From the IMG/VR virus record IMGVR_UViG_3300022750_000017, positions 1 through 49,357 of that record: a stretch of DNA of 49,357 nucleotides; one strand, 5' to 3'. A model generated the notes under the pieces. That model made no database searches, was not told the DNA's origin, and worked only from the letters and a program-made list of their open reading frames with translations. Every line of letters begins with the position of its first letter. The first letter of the stretch is position 1. Both the position numbers and the translations under genes were made by a program. Shown piece after piece: positions 4,301-11,413 of the stretch. This stretch comes from a virus.

Positions 4301-6841
4301 ATGCCCAATTTTGAGCCTGCTCTGCTTGAGCAGATAAAATCGCTTGTCCCTATTTCTAAGCTAGTGGGTGAGTATGTTGCTGCCGCGCCTAAGTCATCGC
4401 CGGGGGATTTGTGGGCATGTTGCGTGTTCCACAGCGAAAAGACGCCTTCGTTCCATGCGGAGGACGCAAAGGGTATTTACCATTGCTTTGGCTGTGGTGC
4501 GACAGGCGACCATTTTCAATGGGTGCAGGAGCATCAGGGAATGTCGTTTACGCAAGCCGTGGAGGCCGTCGCCGATCGTGCTGGGGTCTCACTGCCCGGA
4601 AAGCGCTCAGAACCGTCAGCGGCCAAGCCACGTGCCCGCTATGATGCTCCTAAGATCGTTGACCCATACGAGGGTTATGAGTTCTTACCGGTGCCAGCGG
4701 GTACGCCGCCTATTGTTCCCGGCCAACGTACGCCGGAACTGCGCAACCCTAAGAAAGCGGGCACCGACAAGTTTACCACGCACTACAAGCCATCGGCTGT
4801 GCATGCCTATCAAAACGCCGCTGGCGAACTGCTAGGCTACGTTCTGCTAGTCGAGTTCAAAGATGGCAAGTCAACGCCTGGAATTTGGTGGGCGCGTGGA
4901 CCGGATGGCTTTGAGGGGTGGTGTCACGGATCGATTGATAACTGCCCACTGTATGGCCTGCCGGAGCTACTGGCGCATCCTGATAAACAGGTGCTTGTAG
5001 TGGAGGGTGAGAAGTGCCGTAGAGCGGCAGACAAGGCGCTACAGGGCCGCGTGGTTGTCGTTAGCTGGTGCGGTGGCACAAACCGCGTTGATCGGTCTGA
5101 CTGGTCGCCGCTGGCGGGGCGCAGTGTCATCTGGTGGGCTGATAATGACGAAGAAGGCCGTAAGGCCATGGCTGAGGCACGCAGCCTAGCCAAATCTGCC
5201 AAGAACAAGCGCGTCACCCCTTACGGGGATAAAGGCGGCGACGTTGCCGACCTGATCTTAGCCGGTGGCTCGGTTGCAGATTATATCAAGGCTAATATCA
5301 GTGAGTGGCCTATTGAGGCTGAGAAGGAGAATGAGGATGAGTCTGTATTGGAAGTTGCTAGTGGTTTGCGTGGTTCTGACGGGGTTCGTGAATTCGGTAA
5401 ACAATCTGGAAAAGAGCCGCAGACTGGACCGACTGGAGCAGATCGTCCTATCTCTCAGCGAAAGCCGCTAAATGCTACTCCTCGCAGCCCTTCTCCTCTC
5501 CCTAGCCCTGAACCTGATGCAACGCCTAAAGATCATATCCCTCCAACACAAAGTGTGGGTGGCGGGGGTCGAGAAGCGATTGTGGTTGAGGAAACGATAG
5601 ATTGGGAAGGCACGTTAGATAGGACCGACAAAGCCACACTGACGCTCAACAGCCTGCACAACTCAGTTGTCATCTTGCAGTATCACAGCGATTTCAAGGG
5701 CGTTTATGCGTACAACGAATTTGCGCAGGAAATATCTCTACTCACAAAACCGCCGTATGATCCTCCTAACAGGCCGTTCAAGCCCCGGCTATTGACAGAA
5801 ATCGATGTTATCGCCAATGCTGCGTACATGGAAACGATGGGTGAATATAAGCTAAAGCCTAAAGTGAACGATATGATATTGGCTATTAAGCGTGTTGCTG
5901 ATTTCAACAGGTTTAACCCTGTTAGAGATGCGCTAGACGCTTTGGAGTGGGACGGTCTACCGCGCCTGCAAGGTGGAACAGTTGGCAAGCGCTTGTTCAA
6001 AAGCTTTGCAGTTCGTTATCTCGGCGCTGAGGATACACCTATCAATGCTGCTTTCGTCAAGCGCAGCCTGATATCGGCTATTGCCAGAGCGTACAAACCC
6101 GGCTGTAAAGTTGATACCATGCTTGTGTTAGAAGGCGGGCAAGGCAAATTCAAATCTACCAGCCTTAACGTCCTCGCTGACGCTATCGCACCCGGTCTTT
6201 TCACGGATGAAATGAGCGATCCAGGCTCCAAGGACGCTGGTCTGCAGATGCAGGGCCGATGGATCATTGAGATTTCAGAACTTGATGCATTCCGTAAATC
6301 CGATGTATCAACCCTCAAGGCATGGTTAGCCCGTAAAGAGGATCGGTTCCGCAGGCCTTATGGTAAGAACGTCGAGGATTTCCCGCGCTCGTGCATTATG
6401 ATCGGAACCGTCAACCCGCCTGAGAGTGGTTATCTACGCGACCCGACCGGCGCTCGTCGGTGGTGGCCTATTCGATGCGGTGAATTTGATCTGCCGTTAC
6501 TCAAAGAGGATGCCCGTCAAATATGGGCTGAGGCACGTCACCTGTATATGGCCGGAGAACAATGGCACCTAACAGATGAGGAGGAGGAACAAGCTAAGGT
6601 TGTGCAGCAAGCCCGTTATGAGCATGATCCTTGGGCTACATTGATCAGTGACTATCTGGCTAGACACACCGACGCAGTTAAAAGTACAGTAAAGCTCATC
6701 GATCTTATGGGGGATATGTGCCTACGCATTCCACCCGAACGCCGAACGCCGCTGCAGAACGCTCGTATTGAGGCGCATCTAAATATGATTGGCTGGCGAA
6801 AATTAGATAGCGGGACGTATCGAAGGGGCTTGACGCCCTAA
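4301..6841 (+). CDS. Primase-helicase: CHC2 zinc finger, Toprim, VirE/VapE domain (allele A)
   Basis: The 846-residue replication protein has an N-terminal CHC2 zinc finger (C41, H44, C62, C65), which binds template DNA, then a Toprim primase domain from about residue 228 (LVVEGEKCRRAADKAL, later WWADNDEEG). A low-complexity linker (about 335-425) follows, then a VirE/VapE P-loop ATPase (LEGGQGKFKST at about 608-618, later TVNPP and GARRWWPI). It would make primers and unwind DNA at the fork. The allele B copy (46924-49311) is 51 residues shorter because of the linker. The linker DNA carries two nested ORFs at 5337-5600. The third residue of motif GKFKS is typical of this phage family. Confidence 0.93.
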   Translation: MPNFEPALLEQIKSLVPISKLVGEYVAAAPKSSPGDLWACCVFHSEKTPSFHAEDAKGIYHCFGCGATGDHFQWVQEHQGMSFTQAVEAVADRAGVSLPGKRSEPSAAKPRARYDAPKIVDPYEGYEFLPVPAGTPPIVPGQRTPELRNPKKAGTDKFTTHYKPSAVHAYQNAAGELLGYVLLVEFKDGKSTPGIWWARGPDGFEGWCHGSIDNCPLYGLPELLAHPDKQVLVVEGEKCRRAADKALQGRVVVVSWCGGTNRVDRSDWSPLAGRSVIWWADNDEEGRKAMAEARSLAKSAKNKRVTPYGDKGGDVADLILAGGSVADYIKANISEWPIEAEKENEDESVLEVASGLRGSDGVREFGKQSGKEPQTGPTGADRPISQRKPLNATPRSPSPLPSPEPDATPKDHIPPTQSVGGGGREAIVVEETIDWEGTLDRTDKATLTLNSLHNSVVILQYHSDFKGVYAYNEFAQEISLLTKPPYDPPNRPFKPRLLTEIDVIANAAYMETMGEYKLKPKVNDMILAIKRVADFNRFNPVRDALDALEWDGLPRLQGGTVGKRLFKSFAVRYLGAEDTPINAAFVKRSLISAIARAYKPGCKVDTMLVLEGGQGKFKSTSLNVLADAIAPGLFTDEMSDPGSKDAGLQMQGRWIIEISELDAFRKSDVSTLKAWLARKEDRFRRPYGKNVEDFPRSCIMIGTVNPPESGYLRDPTGARRWWPIRCGEFDLPLLKEDARQIWAEARHLYMAGEQWHLTDEEEEQAKVVQQARYEHDPWATLISDYLARHTDAVKSTVKLIDLMGDMCLRIPPERRTPLQNARIEAHLNMIGWRKLDSGTYRRGLTP
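5337..5471 (+). CDS. Nested small membrane protein inside primase linker (allele A only)
   Basis: This 44-residue ORF lies in the +1 frame of the primase. It starts at ATG 5337 with AAGGAG seven bases upstream. The product has an N-terminal membrane helix (YWKLLVVCVVLTGFV, about residues 4-18) and a charged amphipathic tail (NLEKSRRLDRLEQIVLSLSE). It sits in a roughly 150-base segment absent from allele B, where the primase frame reads as an odd linker. It ends TAA directly before ATG 5472. Function unknown; the topology resembles an inner-membrane spanin or small toxin, but nothing specific identifies it. Confidence 0.5.
   Translation: MSLYWKLLVVCVVLTGFVNSVNNLEKSRRLDRLEQIVLSLSESR
5472..5600 (+). 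CDS. Nested small membrane protein inside primase linker (allele A)
   Basis: The 42-residue ORF in the +1 frame begins on the ATG directly after the TAA of the upstream nested ORF and stops at TAG 5598-5600. It has a hydrophobic N-terminus (MLLLAALLLSLALNLM) and a basic tail (QRLKIISLQHKVWVAGVE, ending RKR). Allele B keeps it at 47933-48070. In the shared part four of five changed codons are silent here, while all five affected primase codons change amino acid. After the TAG the changes are silent for the primase. This is direct evidence that this frame is under selection. Confidence 0.65.
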   Translation: MLLLAALLLSLALNLMQRLKIISLQHKVWVAGVEKRLWLRKR

Positions 6842-6857
6842 CCCCCGCATGTATTAT
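6830..6857 (+). promoter_or_regulatory. Promoter at end of primase gene
   Basis: TTGACG (6830-6835) and TATTAT (6852-6857) are separated by 16 bases; the -35 overlaps the last codons of the primase. Both boxes are also in allele B (49300-49327). It faces two hairpins and a terminator, then the tRNA genes. It may drive a short RNA or the tRNAs. Confidence 0.5.
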
Positions 6858-6863
6858 GCAGTT

Positions 6864-6935
6864 GTGTTCGCGGCTCCCCTGCCGCTTGAGCCTTAAGGGC
6901 CACCGGTGTTCCTCCCACTGGTGGCCCTATTTTAT
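6864..6935 (+). ncRNA. Candidate short RNA ending at an intrinsic terminator
   Basis: A transcript from the promoter at 6830-6857 would start near 6864, pass a small GC hairpin (arms 6870-6874 and 6881-6885) and reach the terminator at 6897-6935, making an RNA of about 70 bases without an ORF. The proposal rests only on promoter and terminator spacing. The alternative is that the terminator simply ends the primase operon. Confidence 0.3.
6897..6935 (+). terminator. Intrinsic terminator after primase operon
   Basis: The arms GGGCCACCGG (6897-6906) and CTGGTGGCCC (6918-6927) form an eight- to ten-pair stem, followed by TATTTTAT. It closes the rightward replication operon just before the tRNA genes. 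Confidence 0.7.
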
Positions 6936-6951
6936 GAGAGGGTACAGAATC

Positions 6952-7021
6952 GCGGGTCCGTCAGGGACGAGTAGAGCCTTCCAAGCTCTTGAGGTGAGTT
7001 CAAGTCTCACGACCCGCTCCA
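6952..7021 (+). tRNA. tRNA-Gly (anticodon TCC) with reduced D arm
   Basis: The acceptor stem is perfect (GCGGGTC 6952-6958 with GACCCGC 7011-7017) and is followed by T and an encoded CCA (7019-7021). The anticodon stem AGAGC/GCTCT carries the loop CTTCCAA with TCC at 6980-6982, and the T arm GTGAG-TTCAAGT-CTCAC is canonical. The D region is only 14 bases and folds as CGTC-AGG-GACG, much smaller than usual. Gly is the best assignment. Confidence 0.75.
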
Positions 7022-7100
7022 GCCTTGGTAGCTCAATGGTAGAGCAGACGCAGCCTTAGGGTTGCGCAAGATGACGGGTTCGATTCCCTCCCAGGAGCCA
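7022..7100 (+). tRNA. Degenerate tRNA-like gene, anticodon uncertain
   Basis: It begins right after the CCA of the tRNA-Gly. The D arm (TAGCTCAATGGTAGAGCA) and T loop (TTCGATT) are textbook, and CCA is encoded at 7098-7100. The acceptor stem pairs only with a bulge, the T stem has two mismatches, and the best anticodon stem (7049-7053 with 7062-7066) leaves an eight-base loop around TTAGG; UAG (Leu) is possible. It may be a decaying tRNA or one with base errors. Confidence 0.5.
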
Positions 7101-7101
7101 A

Positions 7102-7428
7102 CTAACCCTCCAACACCTCCATAGCCCCTTCCACACTATCAGCCCACCCAATGCGCAGCGCAGGGCAGCTAACCCGCGCAGCGTCCATCCAAGCGGCTTG
7201 GTGAGGCTTAGGGCGCTTCCCAGGCACCTTGACCTCTATGGCGGCGAACTCTCCCTTAGCGGTCCATCCAATAAGATCGGGCGCGCCAACTCCTCCAACA
7301 CCGTAGGCCACAGAGTAAGAACGCCCGCCACGTGAGTAGCGGGCAATTCCCTGAGCGTTTATGAACATGCGGTGTCCTCTGGCACTAGCCTCAGTTAGGA
7401 TGGCTTGGACCAACTGGCTTTCACTCAC
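7102..7428 (-). CDS. VRR-NUC family nuclease
   Basis: The 108-residue protein has the compact VRR-NUC fold of the PD-(D/E)xK nucleases: an N-terminal ESQLVQAIL helix, GxGAPDLIGWT with the metal-binding Asp, AIEVKVPGKRPKPHQ supplying the E-x-K and Gln, then a C-terminal helix. These stand-alone phage enzymes are thought to cut DNA flaps or junctions. I prefer GTG 7428, overlapping the upstream stop (GTGAGTGA); ATG 7455 has no ribosome site. It is the last gene of the leftward early operon. Confidence 0.85.
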   Translation of the reverse strand: MSESQLVQAILTEASARGHRMFINAQGIARYSRGGRSYSVAYGVGGVGAPDLIGWTAKGEFAAIEVKVPGKRPKPHQAAWMDAARVSCPALRIGWADSVEGAMEVLEG

Positions 7429-7654
7429 CGCTCCACCCCATTTTCCGCAGACCATGCAAAATAGACGACCGATGCCGACCCAGAACAGCGCCGATCTGAG
7501 TTGAGTTCAACTTTGTCTCGTGTGCGATACGCCATGCAATCTCATGCCGCGCTGCGACTAGCGGTCGATACCGCTTACGGCTCAGGACTTCGGCTTTGAA
7601 CACGCGGCGAGATTTGCAGACCTCATCAATTATGGTGGACCACTTAGCTGCCAT
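7421..7654 (-). CDS. DnaA domain IV-like helix-turn-helix protein
   Basis: The 77-residue protein carries the pattern ARHEIAWRIAHET followed by STQIGAVLGRHRSSILHGL, which is the layout of the DNA-binding domain IV of DnaA (helix, then QIGxxLGxxxxxxVLH). No ATPase domain is present. It might mark the phage or host origin, or compete with DnaA at its boxes; both are inference. Its start overlaps the upstream stop by TAATG. Confidence 0.75.
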   Translation of the reverse strand: MAAKWSTIIDEVCKSRRVFKAEVLSRKRYRPLVAARHEIAWRIAHETKLNSTQIGAVLGRHRSSILHGLRKMGWSGE

Positions 7655-8256
7655 TACGCTGCAAGCCTCTGCAGAACTTCTTTCCAGCCTGCTTGAAATT
7701 TCTCGTAAAAGTATTGGCGTCTGTCATTGTCGTTCATACTCCAACATGGATGTACCCGATAGCTGACCGTATCGTTCCGGTGCGGATCACAGCCCATATC
7801 TGTCAGAATATCTCGCACCGCCTGAACCTTCATCTTGAGCAAGTTAGCGATATCCGTTGAACTTGTTCCATTGTCGTAACGCTTACGAATGGAAGTCTTG
7901 GTGCAAAACTGAGGGTAACGCCCCTTTGGTCGAAACGTCTTTGGCCCACGTAGCATGCCCATACGGCGAATTTTGCTCATGATAGAGCTACGAGGCCGCT
8001 TTAGCTTAATAGAGCAAACATAACTAGTCTCTCCGCCCATCCATAGCTCTCGTAATTTGTCCTCCTCAGCAGCGGTCCAGTCCGTCCCGCCGATGCGCGG
8101 GCGCACGATTGAGATACGCCCCTCACGCCGCAGCAGTTCGATCTTTGAGCCAATGCTACTCATGCTCCTGCCGATATGCTGAGCAATTATTTGGTTAGTC
8201 GTGCCCTTGGCGTACATGCGCAATAGCAGGTCGGTTTCGGATTCAGACCATTTCAT
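7654..8256 (-). CDS. DNA-binding protein with GcrA/Myb-like repeats
   Basis: The 200-residue protein has two similar N-terminal repeats: WSESETDLLLRMYAKG (about residues 3-45) and WTAAEEDKLRELWMGG (about 60-105), each followed by an IGxSxSSIxSKI-type recognition helix. A third helix-turn-helix (STDIANLLKMKVQAVRDIL) lies near 145. This resembles GcrA, an alphaproteobacterial cell-cycle regulator. Start ATG 8256 overlaps the upstream TAA (TAATG) and has GGAGG in front. Probable transcription regulator. Confidence 0.7.
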   Translation of the reverse strand: MKWSESETDLLLRMYAKGTTNQIIAQHIGRSMSSIGSKIELLRREGRISIVRPRIGGTDWTAAEEDKLRELWMGGETSYVCSIKLKRPRSSIMSKIRRMGMLRGPKTFRPKGRYPQFCTKTSIRKRYDNGTSSTDIANLLKMKVQAVRDILTDMGCDPHRNDTVSYRVHPCWSMNDNDRRQYFYEKFQAGWKEVLQRLAA

Positions 8257-8558
8257 TATTTTTCCTCCAAGGCGGCGCGGATCATGGCTTGGTAGACCTT
8301 GGCGGCGTCTATTCGGTCGCTGCTCGAATGCCACCCTTGCCCTTCGTCTAACATTTCCTCACTTGGCTCAGTCATTGCCTCGATAGCCAAGCTAGCAGCA
8401 GTGCTGTGTTCTCTCCAGTGTTTTTCGACATACTCTTCCATGTAATGATGACCCAGGTCCCATTTGAACTCGTCAGATGCCTTGTGCCTAGAAGGGCCAG
8501 TAATCCTGGACCCGTCAGCTCTAGCAATACCTCTAGCCACCTTCTCAATCATATTCAT
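8256..8558 (-). CDS. Conserved small phage protein
   Basis: The 100-residue product begins MNMIEKVARGIARADG and contains AIEAMTEPSEEMLDEG and a final VYQAMIRAALEEK. This pattern is common among small hypothetical proteins of alpha- and gammaproteobacterial phages. No catalytic motif is seen. It overlaps both neighbours. Confidence 0.8.
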   Translation of the reverse strand: MNMIEKVARGIARADGSRITGPSRHKASDEFKWDLGHHYMEEYVEKHWREHSTAASLAIEAMTEPSEEMLDEGQGWHSSSDRIDAAKVYQAMIRAALEEK

Positions 8559-10030
8559 GCTACTAATCTTCCTCTCTCGCGTTTAACCTCAATGAGCTTC
8601 TTAGCCCATCCCTCCTTATAGCCCTTAGCGCGGCCATAAGCTATTATTTCCTCAGCCCTATTCAACGAAGCTATAGCGCGCTTCCGGTCCATTGTCGCAG
8701 CGGCTTTAGCGGCTTCGTGGGCAGCGCGCTCGACCTCGGCTAGATGACCCTGGACCTCGTCAATCTCGCGCCGTGTAGCGGCTCCTGGACGGCCTTCGCG
8801 GATATCCTCGCCGCAATGCTTGCATTTATGCTTGATGGGGATAGCTGTTGCGAGGCAGTGAGGGCATTGCACCGGTTTTACCTCTTTAGGCTTGCGAATA
8901 GCCCCGGCTAATGTCCATTCAATCTCGTCATCGGGGAGCCATTCAAACGATCCGTAGCAGTCAACATGGTCAGCAATGATACCCGGCGCGCCGTCAGCCT
9001 TCGGGCGCATTGCCCGCATTGCCATCTGCACTAGCAATGGGAACGAAGCCGTCAGGCGACATAACCCCACAACCTCAATCGTTACGTCCTTGCCAGCCTG
9101 CGCAGCTAGATCGTAACCCTCACCAGCGATGAACGCATTACAGAACCCATAGAGTTCGCCATCGGCAATCTTGCGAGCAATGCGCTTGCGTTCCCACTCT
9201 GGCGTGTCTTTATCCATCCAAGCCATAGGAACGCCAGCAGCACAGAACGCCTCGGCGTATTTCTTACCTGTTGCAATGTTTGGGAAAAAGTAGATGGCTT
9301 TCTTGCCCATGAAATGGGCTTTGTAGTTTTCCACGACGCTGCCGACAATCTTGGCGCGGGACATGATATCGCCCTGTTTCTCCAAGGCGTCATCACCACC
9401 AACACGCATCTTTACGTTATGCAAATCCTCTGGTGGTTGGCCGCGCATCCATTTGAAGTCAGATAACGCGCCGAGGCGGATTAGGTCTGCAACCTGCGGA
9501 CCAAGCACAATGTCGTCGCACACCTCTCCGAGCCCTACGCCATCCGTTCGGTCTGAGGGGGTTGCGGATAGGTACATGATCGTCGCATCGGGAAAGTTCT
9601 CGCTTACCCACCTATAGGTTGCGGCAACGCCTCTATGGCCCTCGTCTATTAGGATCATTGTGGGCCGATGCCTGAGCTTGGCAACGCGGCTTTTGATTGA
9701 GCCTATCATCCCTACGTGCACGGTAGCGTTAGGATTAAAAGGCTTGCCCGCAGCCATGAACGAATGCGGGATTTTCATATCCTTGAACGTAAGGCTGGTT
9801 TGCTCGGCAAGGAAACTGCGGTGAGCCAAGAACATCACGCGCCCACCGCGCTCTAAGGCTGACTGCGTTATCATCCCGGCAACGCGGGTTTTGCCGCTAC
9901 CGCACGGAGATTGCACCATCAACCTAGGCTTCCGCTTAACACCCCTCTCATTGAGGGAGGCTTGGATATCTCTTAATTTTAGGCGGGCTTGGGAGATTAG
10001 GGTTTGCTGGTAGGAGCGGTCAATTGACAT
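8555..10030 (-). CDS. SF2 DEAD/DEAH-type DNA helicase with C-terminal zinc ribbon
   Basis: The 491-residue ATPase has Walker A SPCGSGKT (41-48), a DEGH box in MILIDEGHRG (about 130-139), motif III SAT (about 155) and a degenerate motif VI (QMAMRAMRPK, about 335). A zinc ribbon (CPHC then CKHC, about 388-408) and a basic helical tail follow. Such enzymes remodel replication or recombination DNA. It lies in the leftward early operon, overlapping the next gene by four bases. Confidence 0.88.
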   Translation of the reverse strand: MSIDRSYQQTLISQARLKLRDIQASLNERGVKRKPRLMVQSPCGSGKTRVAGMITQSALERGGRVMFLAHRSFLAEQTSLTFKDMKIPHSFMAAGKPFNPNATVHVGMIGSIKSRVAKLRHRPTMILIDEGHRGVAATYRWVSENFPDATIMYLSATPSDRTDGVGLGEVCDDIVLGPQVADLIRLGALSDFKWMRGQPPEDLHNVKMRVGGDDALEKQGDIMSRAKIVGSVVENYKAHFMGKKAIYFFPNIATGKKYAEAFCAAGVPMAWMDKDTPEWERKRIARKIADGELYGFCNAFIAGEGYDLAAQAGKDVTIEVVGLCRLTASFPLLVQMAMRAMRPKADGAPGIIADHVDCYGSFEWLPDDEIEWTLAGAIRKPKEVKPVQCPHCLATAIPIKHKCKHCGEDIREGRPGAATRREIDEVQGHLAEVERAAHEAAKAAATMDRKRAIASLNRAEEIIAYGRAKGYKEGWAKKLIEVKRERGRLVA

Positions 10031-10437
10031 TAGTAGTCAGCCACAGCCACTCGATAGTGCAGAGCATCCACTCGGCCTTCAATATAAGAAACCTTAAACG
10101 TCTTGTCGTAAGGTATAGCAGCGTCAAAACTGACTAAGGGTCGAGTCCTACGCTGTTTGTCTGCGTCCATAAGCTTTTGTATATGATCTTTGTAGTGAGG
10201 CCCCAAGGAGCGGCCTAACTCATAGCCCATCTCGCTCATGCAAGCTTTAATCATATCCTCTCGGTTGACCAATTCTCGCAGCGCAATCTCACGCGCATTA
10301 GATGCCGCTATGCGCGCATGCCATGCATCACTGCGTGCACTAGACTCTGCAGTCTTGGCCTTGGATAGGTTGGCTTCAAGAAAAGCAATCTGTTCGCGGT
10401 GAGCACGTCGCTGGTTTCGTCCATATCTATTCCCCAT
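10030..10437 (-). CDS. Hypothetical helical protein
   Basis: The 135-residue protein has a strongly basic start (MGNRYGRNQRRAHREQI), a long Ala/Glu/Arg coiled-coil-like helix (about 15-75) and a beta-rich C-terminus (SFDAAIPYDKTFKVSYIEG). It directly precedes the helicase gene and may work with it, but no family is recognised. Confidence 0.75.
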   Translation of the reverse strand: MGNRYGRNQRRAHREQIAFLEANLSKAKTAESSARSDAWHARIAASNAREIALRELVNREDMIKACMSEMGYELGRSLGPHYKDHIQKLMDADKQRRTRPLVSFDAAIPYDKTFKVSYIEGRVDALHYRVAVADY

Positions 10438-10471
10438 CTCAATCTCTCCTTCTTACCCACCCACCATACCA

Positions 10472-10750
10472 CTATGTTGCGCGCCAGTCAACACTAACAT
10501 GTCCGCAGCAGGAACATTTGTGTTCAAGGTGCTGCCACATCTCTTTATCGATGTCGTTTTCGACAGCCCATCCCATTAGCAGATCGTTATGCTGAATTGG
10601 AATGCAGCCCGCAGCTACCCACCGAGTCACGCGGGATGGATGAACCTTTGTCAGACGCGCTAACGCAGCGTTATTGCCGCTCAGCTTATTGCCTTGGTAC
10701 TTTTCGTTCTTGCTGCCAACCAACGCCGCAATTTGCTCAACTTTATTCAT
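10472..10750 (-). CDS. Cro-like helix-turn-helix protein with Cys tail
   Basis: The 92-residue protein has a helix-turn-helix (NNAALARLTKVHPSRVTRWV, about residues 26-45) of the type found in small Cro/YdaS regulators, and a C-terminal HKCSCCGHVS cluster that could bind zinc. It may regulate the divergent early promoters at 12289-12392. ATGA overlap with the upstream gene. Confidence 0.7.
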   Translation of the reverse strand: MNKVEQIAALVGSKNEKYQGNKLSGNNAALARLTKVHPSRVTRWVAAGCIPIQHNDLLMGWAVENDIDKEMWQHLEHKCSCCGHVSVDWRAT

Positions 10751-10977
10751 GCCTTAACCCTCCCAATAATCTCAACGCCAACCATTTCAGCCATACTTTC
10801 CAGAATATCAAACCGCATGGCGCGTTCACCCCTGACGTAACCCCGGAATGTCTCGCTGTCACAAGGTACGGCCTCGCATAGTCTTTCAGTCGGTAGCTGC
10901 ATAGCGTTTTTTGCCTTGATGATTTCCACCATGATGGGGTGGGTTTTGGGGGTTGGGCGGGTGGGTTTATATGTCAT
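10747..10977 (-). CDS. XRE-like small DNA-binding protein
   Basis: The 76-residue product is mostly one helix-turn-helix: LPTERLCEAVPCDSETFRGYV then ERAMRFDILESMAEMVGVEI, in the order expected for XRE-type regulators. It is encoded just upstream of the Cro-like gene and may be its partner. The early control target is not known. Confidence 0.65.
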   Translation of the reverse strand: MTYKPTRPTPKTHPIMVEIIKAKNAMQLPTERLCEAVPCDSETFRGYVRGERAMRFDILESMAEMVGVEIIGRVKA

Positions 10978-10990
10978 GGGTTATCCTCCC

Positions 10991-11413
10991 TCATTCTGGT
11001 GCCTGCTGTTCTAGGGCGACGCGGATAGGCCCGAGGGCATCTGCGATATAGGCGATTGTTCCACGCTTACGAACTCGGCCCTCGGCTTCCTTTACCCGAG
11101 CAGGATCACACATATCTGGAGCATATGTGTTGAGCCAGTCGCACAGAGCAGTCTCTGCGCCTTTCAGCGCCTCCGTCACATCCGCTGTGGCGCGGCGGGC
11201 GGATAGGGCTTCGGACCCAACTTCCTCAGCTTTCTTGAGCGCGAGCAGGATGCCATAGGCGACGGCCTGCTCTGTGCTCATGTCGTATTTTTCGACATAG
11301 GCGTCAGCGGCTTTCTCAACCAACTCTCCAAGCCATTCCGGCCATAGGTCGCAACGGATCGCCTGAGTGACCATAGGGTCATCGCTTACGGTGGTATTGG
11401 CTTGGGCGGTCAT
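10991..11413 (-). CDS. Hypothetical early protein, 140 aa
   Basis: Start ATG 11413 overlaps the upstream stop (ATGA). The protein begins MTAQANTTVSDDPMVTQAI and has helical segments with two cysteine-containing stretches (TALCDWLNTYAPDMCD). No recognisable domain. The longer upstream frame is a shadow of the neighbour. Confidence 0.75.
   Translation of the reverse strand: MTAQANTTVSDDPMVTQAIRCDLWPEWLGELVEKAADAYVEKYDMSTEQAVAYGILLALKKAEEVGSEALSARRATADVTEALKGAETALCDWLNTYAPDMCDPARVKEAEGRVRKRGTIAYIADALGPIRVALEQQAPE

Noticed and set aside
4368-4835. Plus-strand 155-codon ORF inside the primase N-terminal half
   Set aside because: Unlike the linker ORFs it crosses conserved domains, is Arg/Ser-rich, and no two-allele signal of selection was seen.
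1-6841. True duplication of the replication operon in one genome
   Set aside because: Mosaic divergence of whole genes between copies and the exact 109-base match at the window end fit two strains joined in assembly better.
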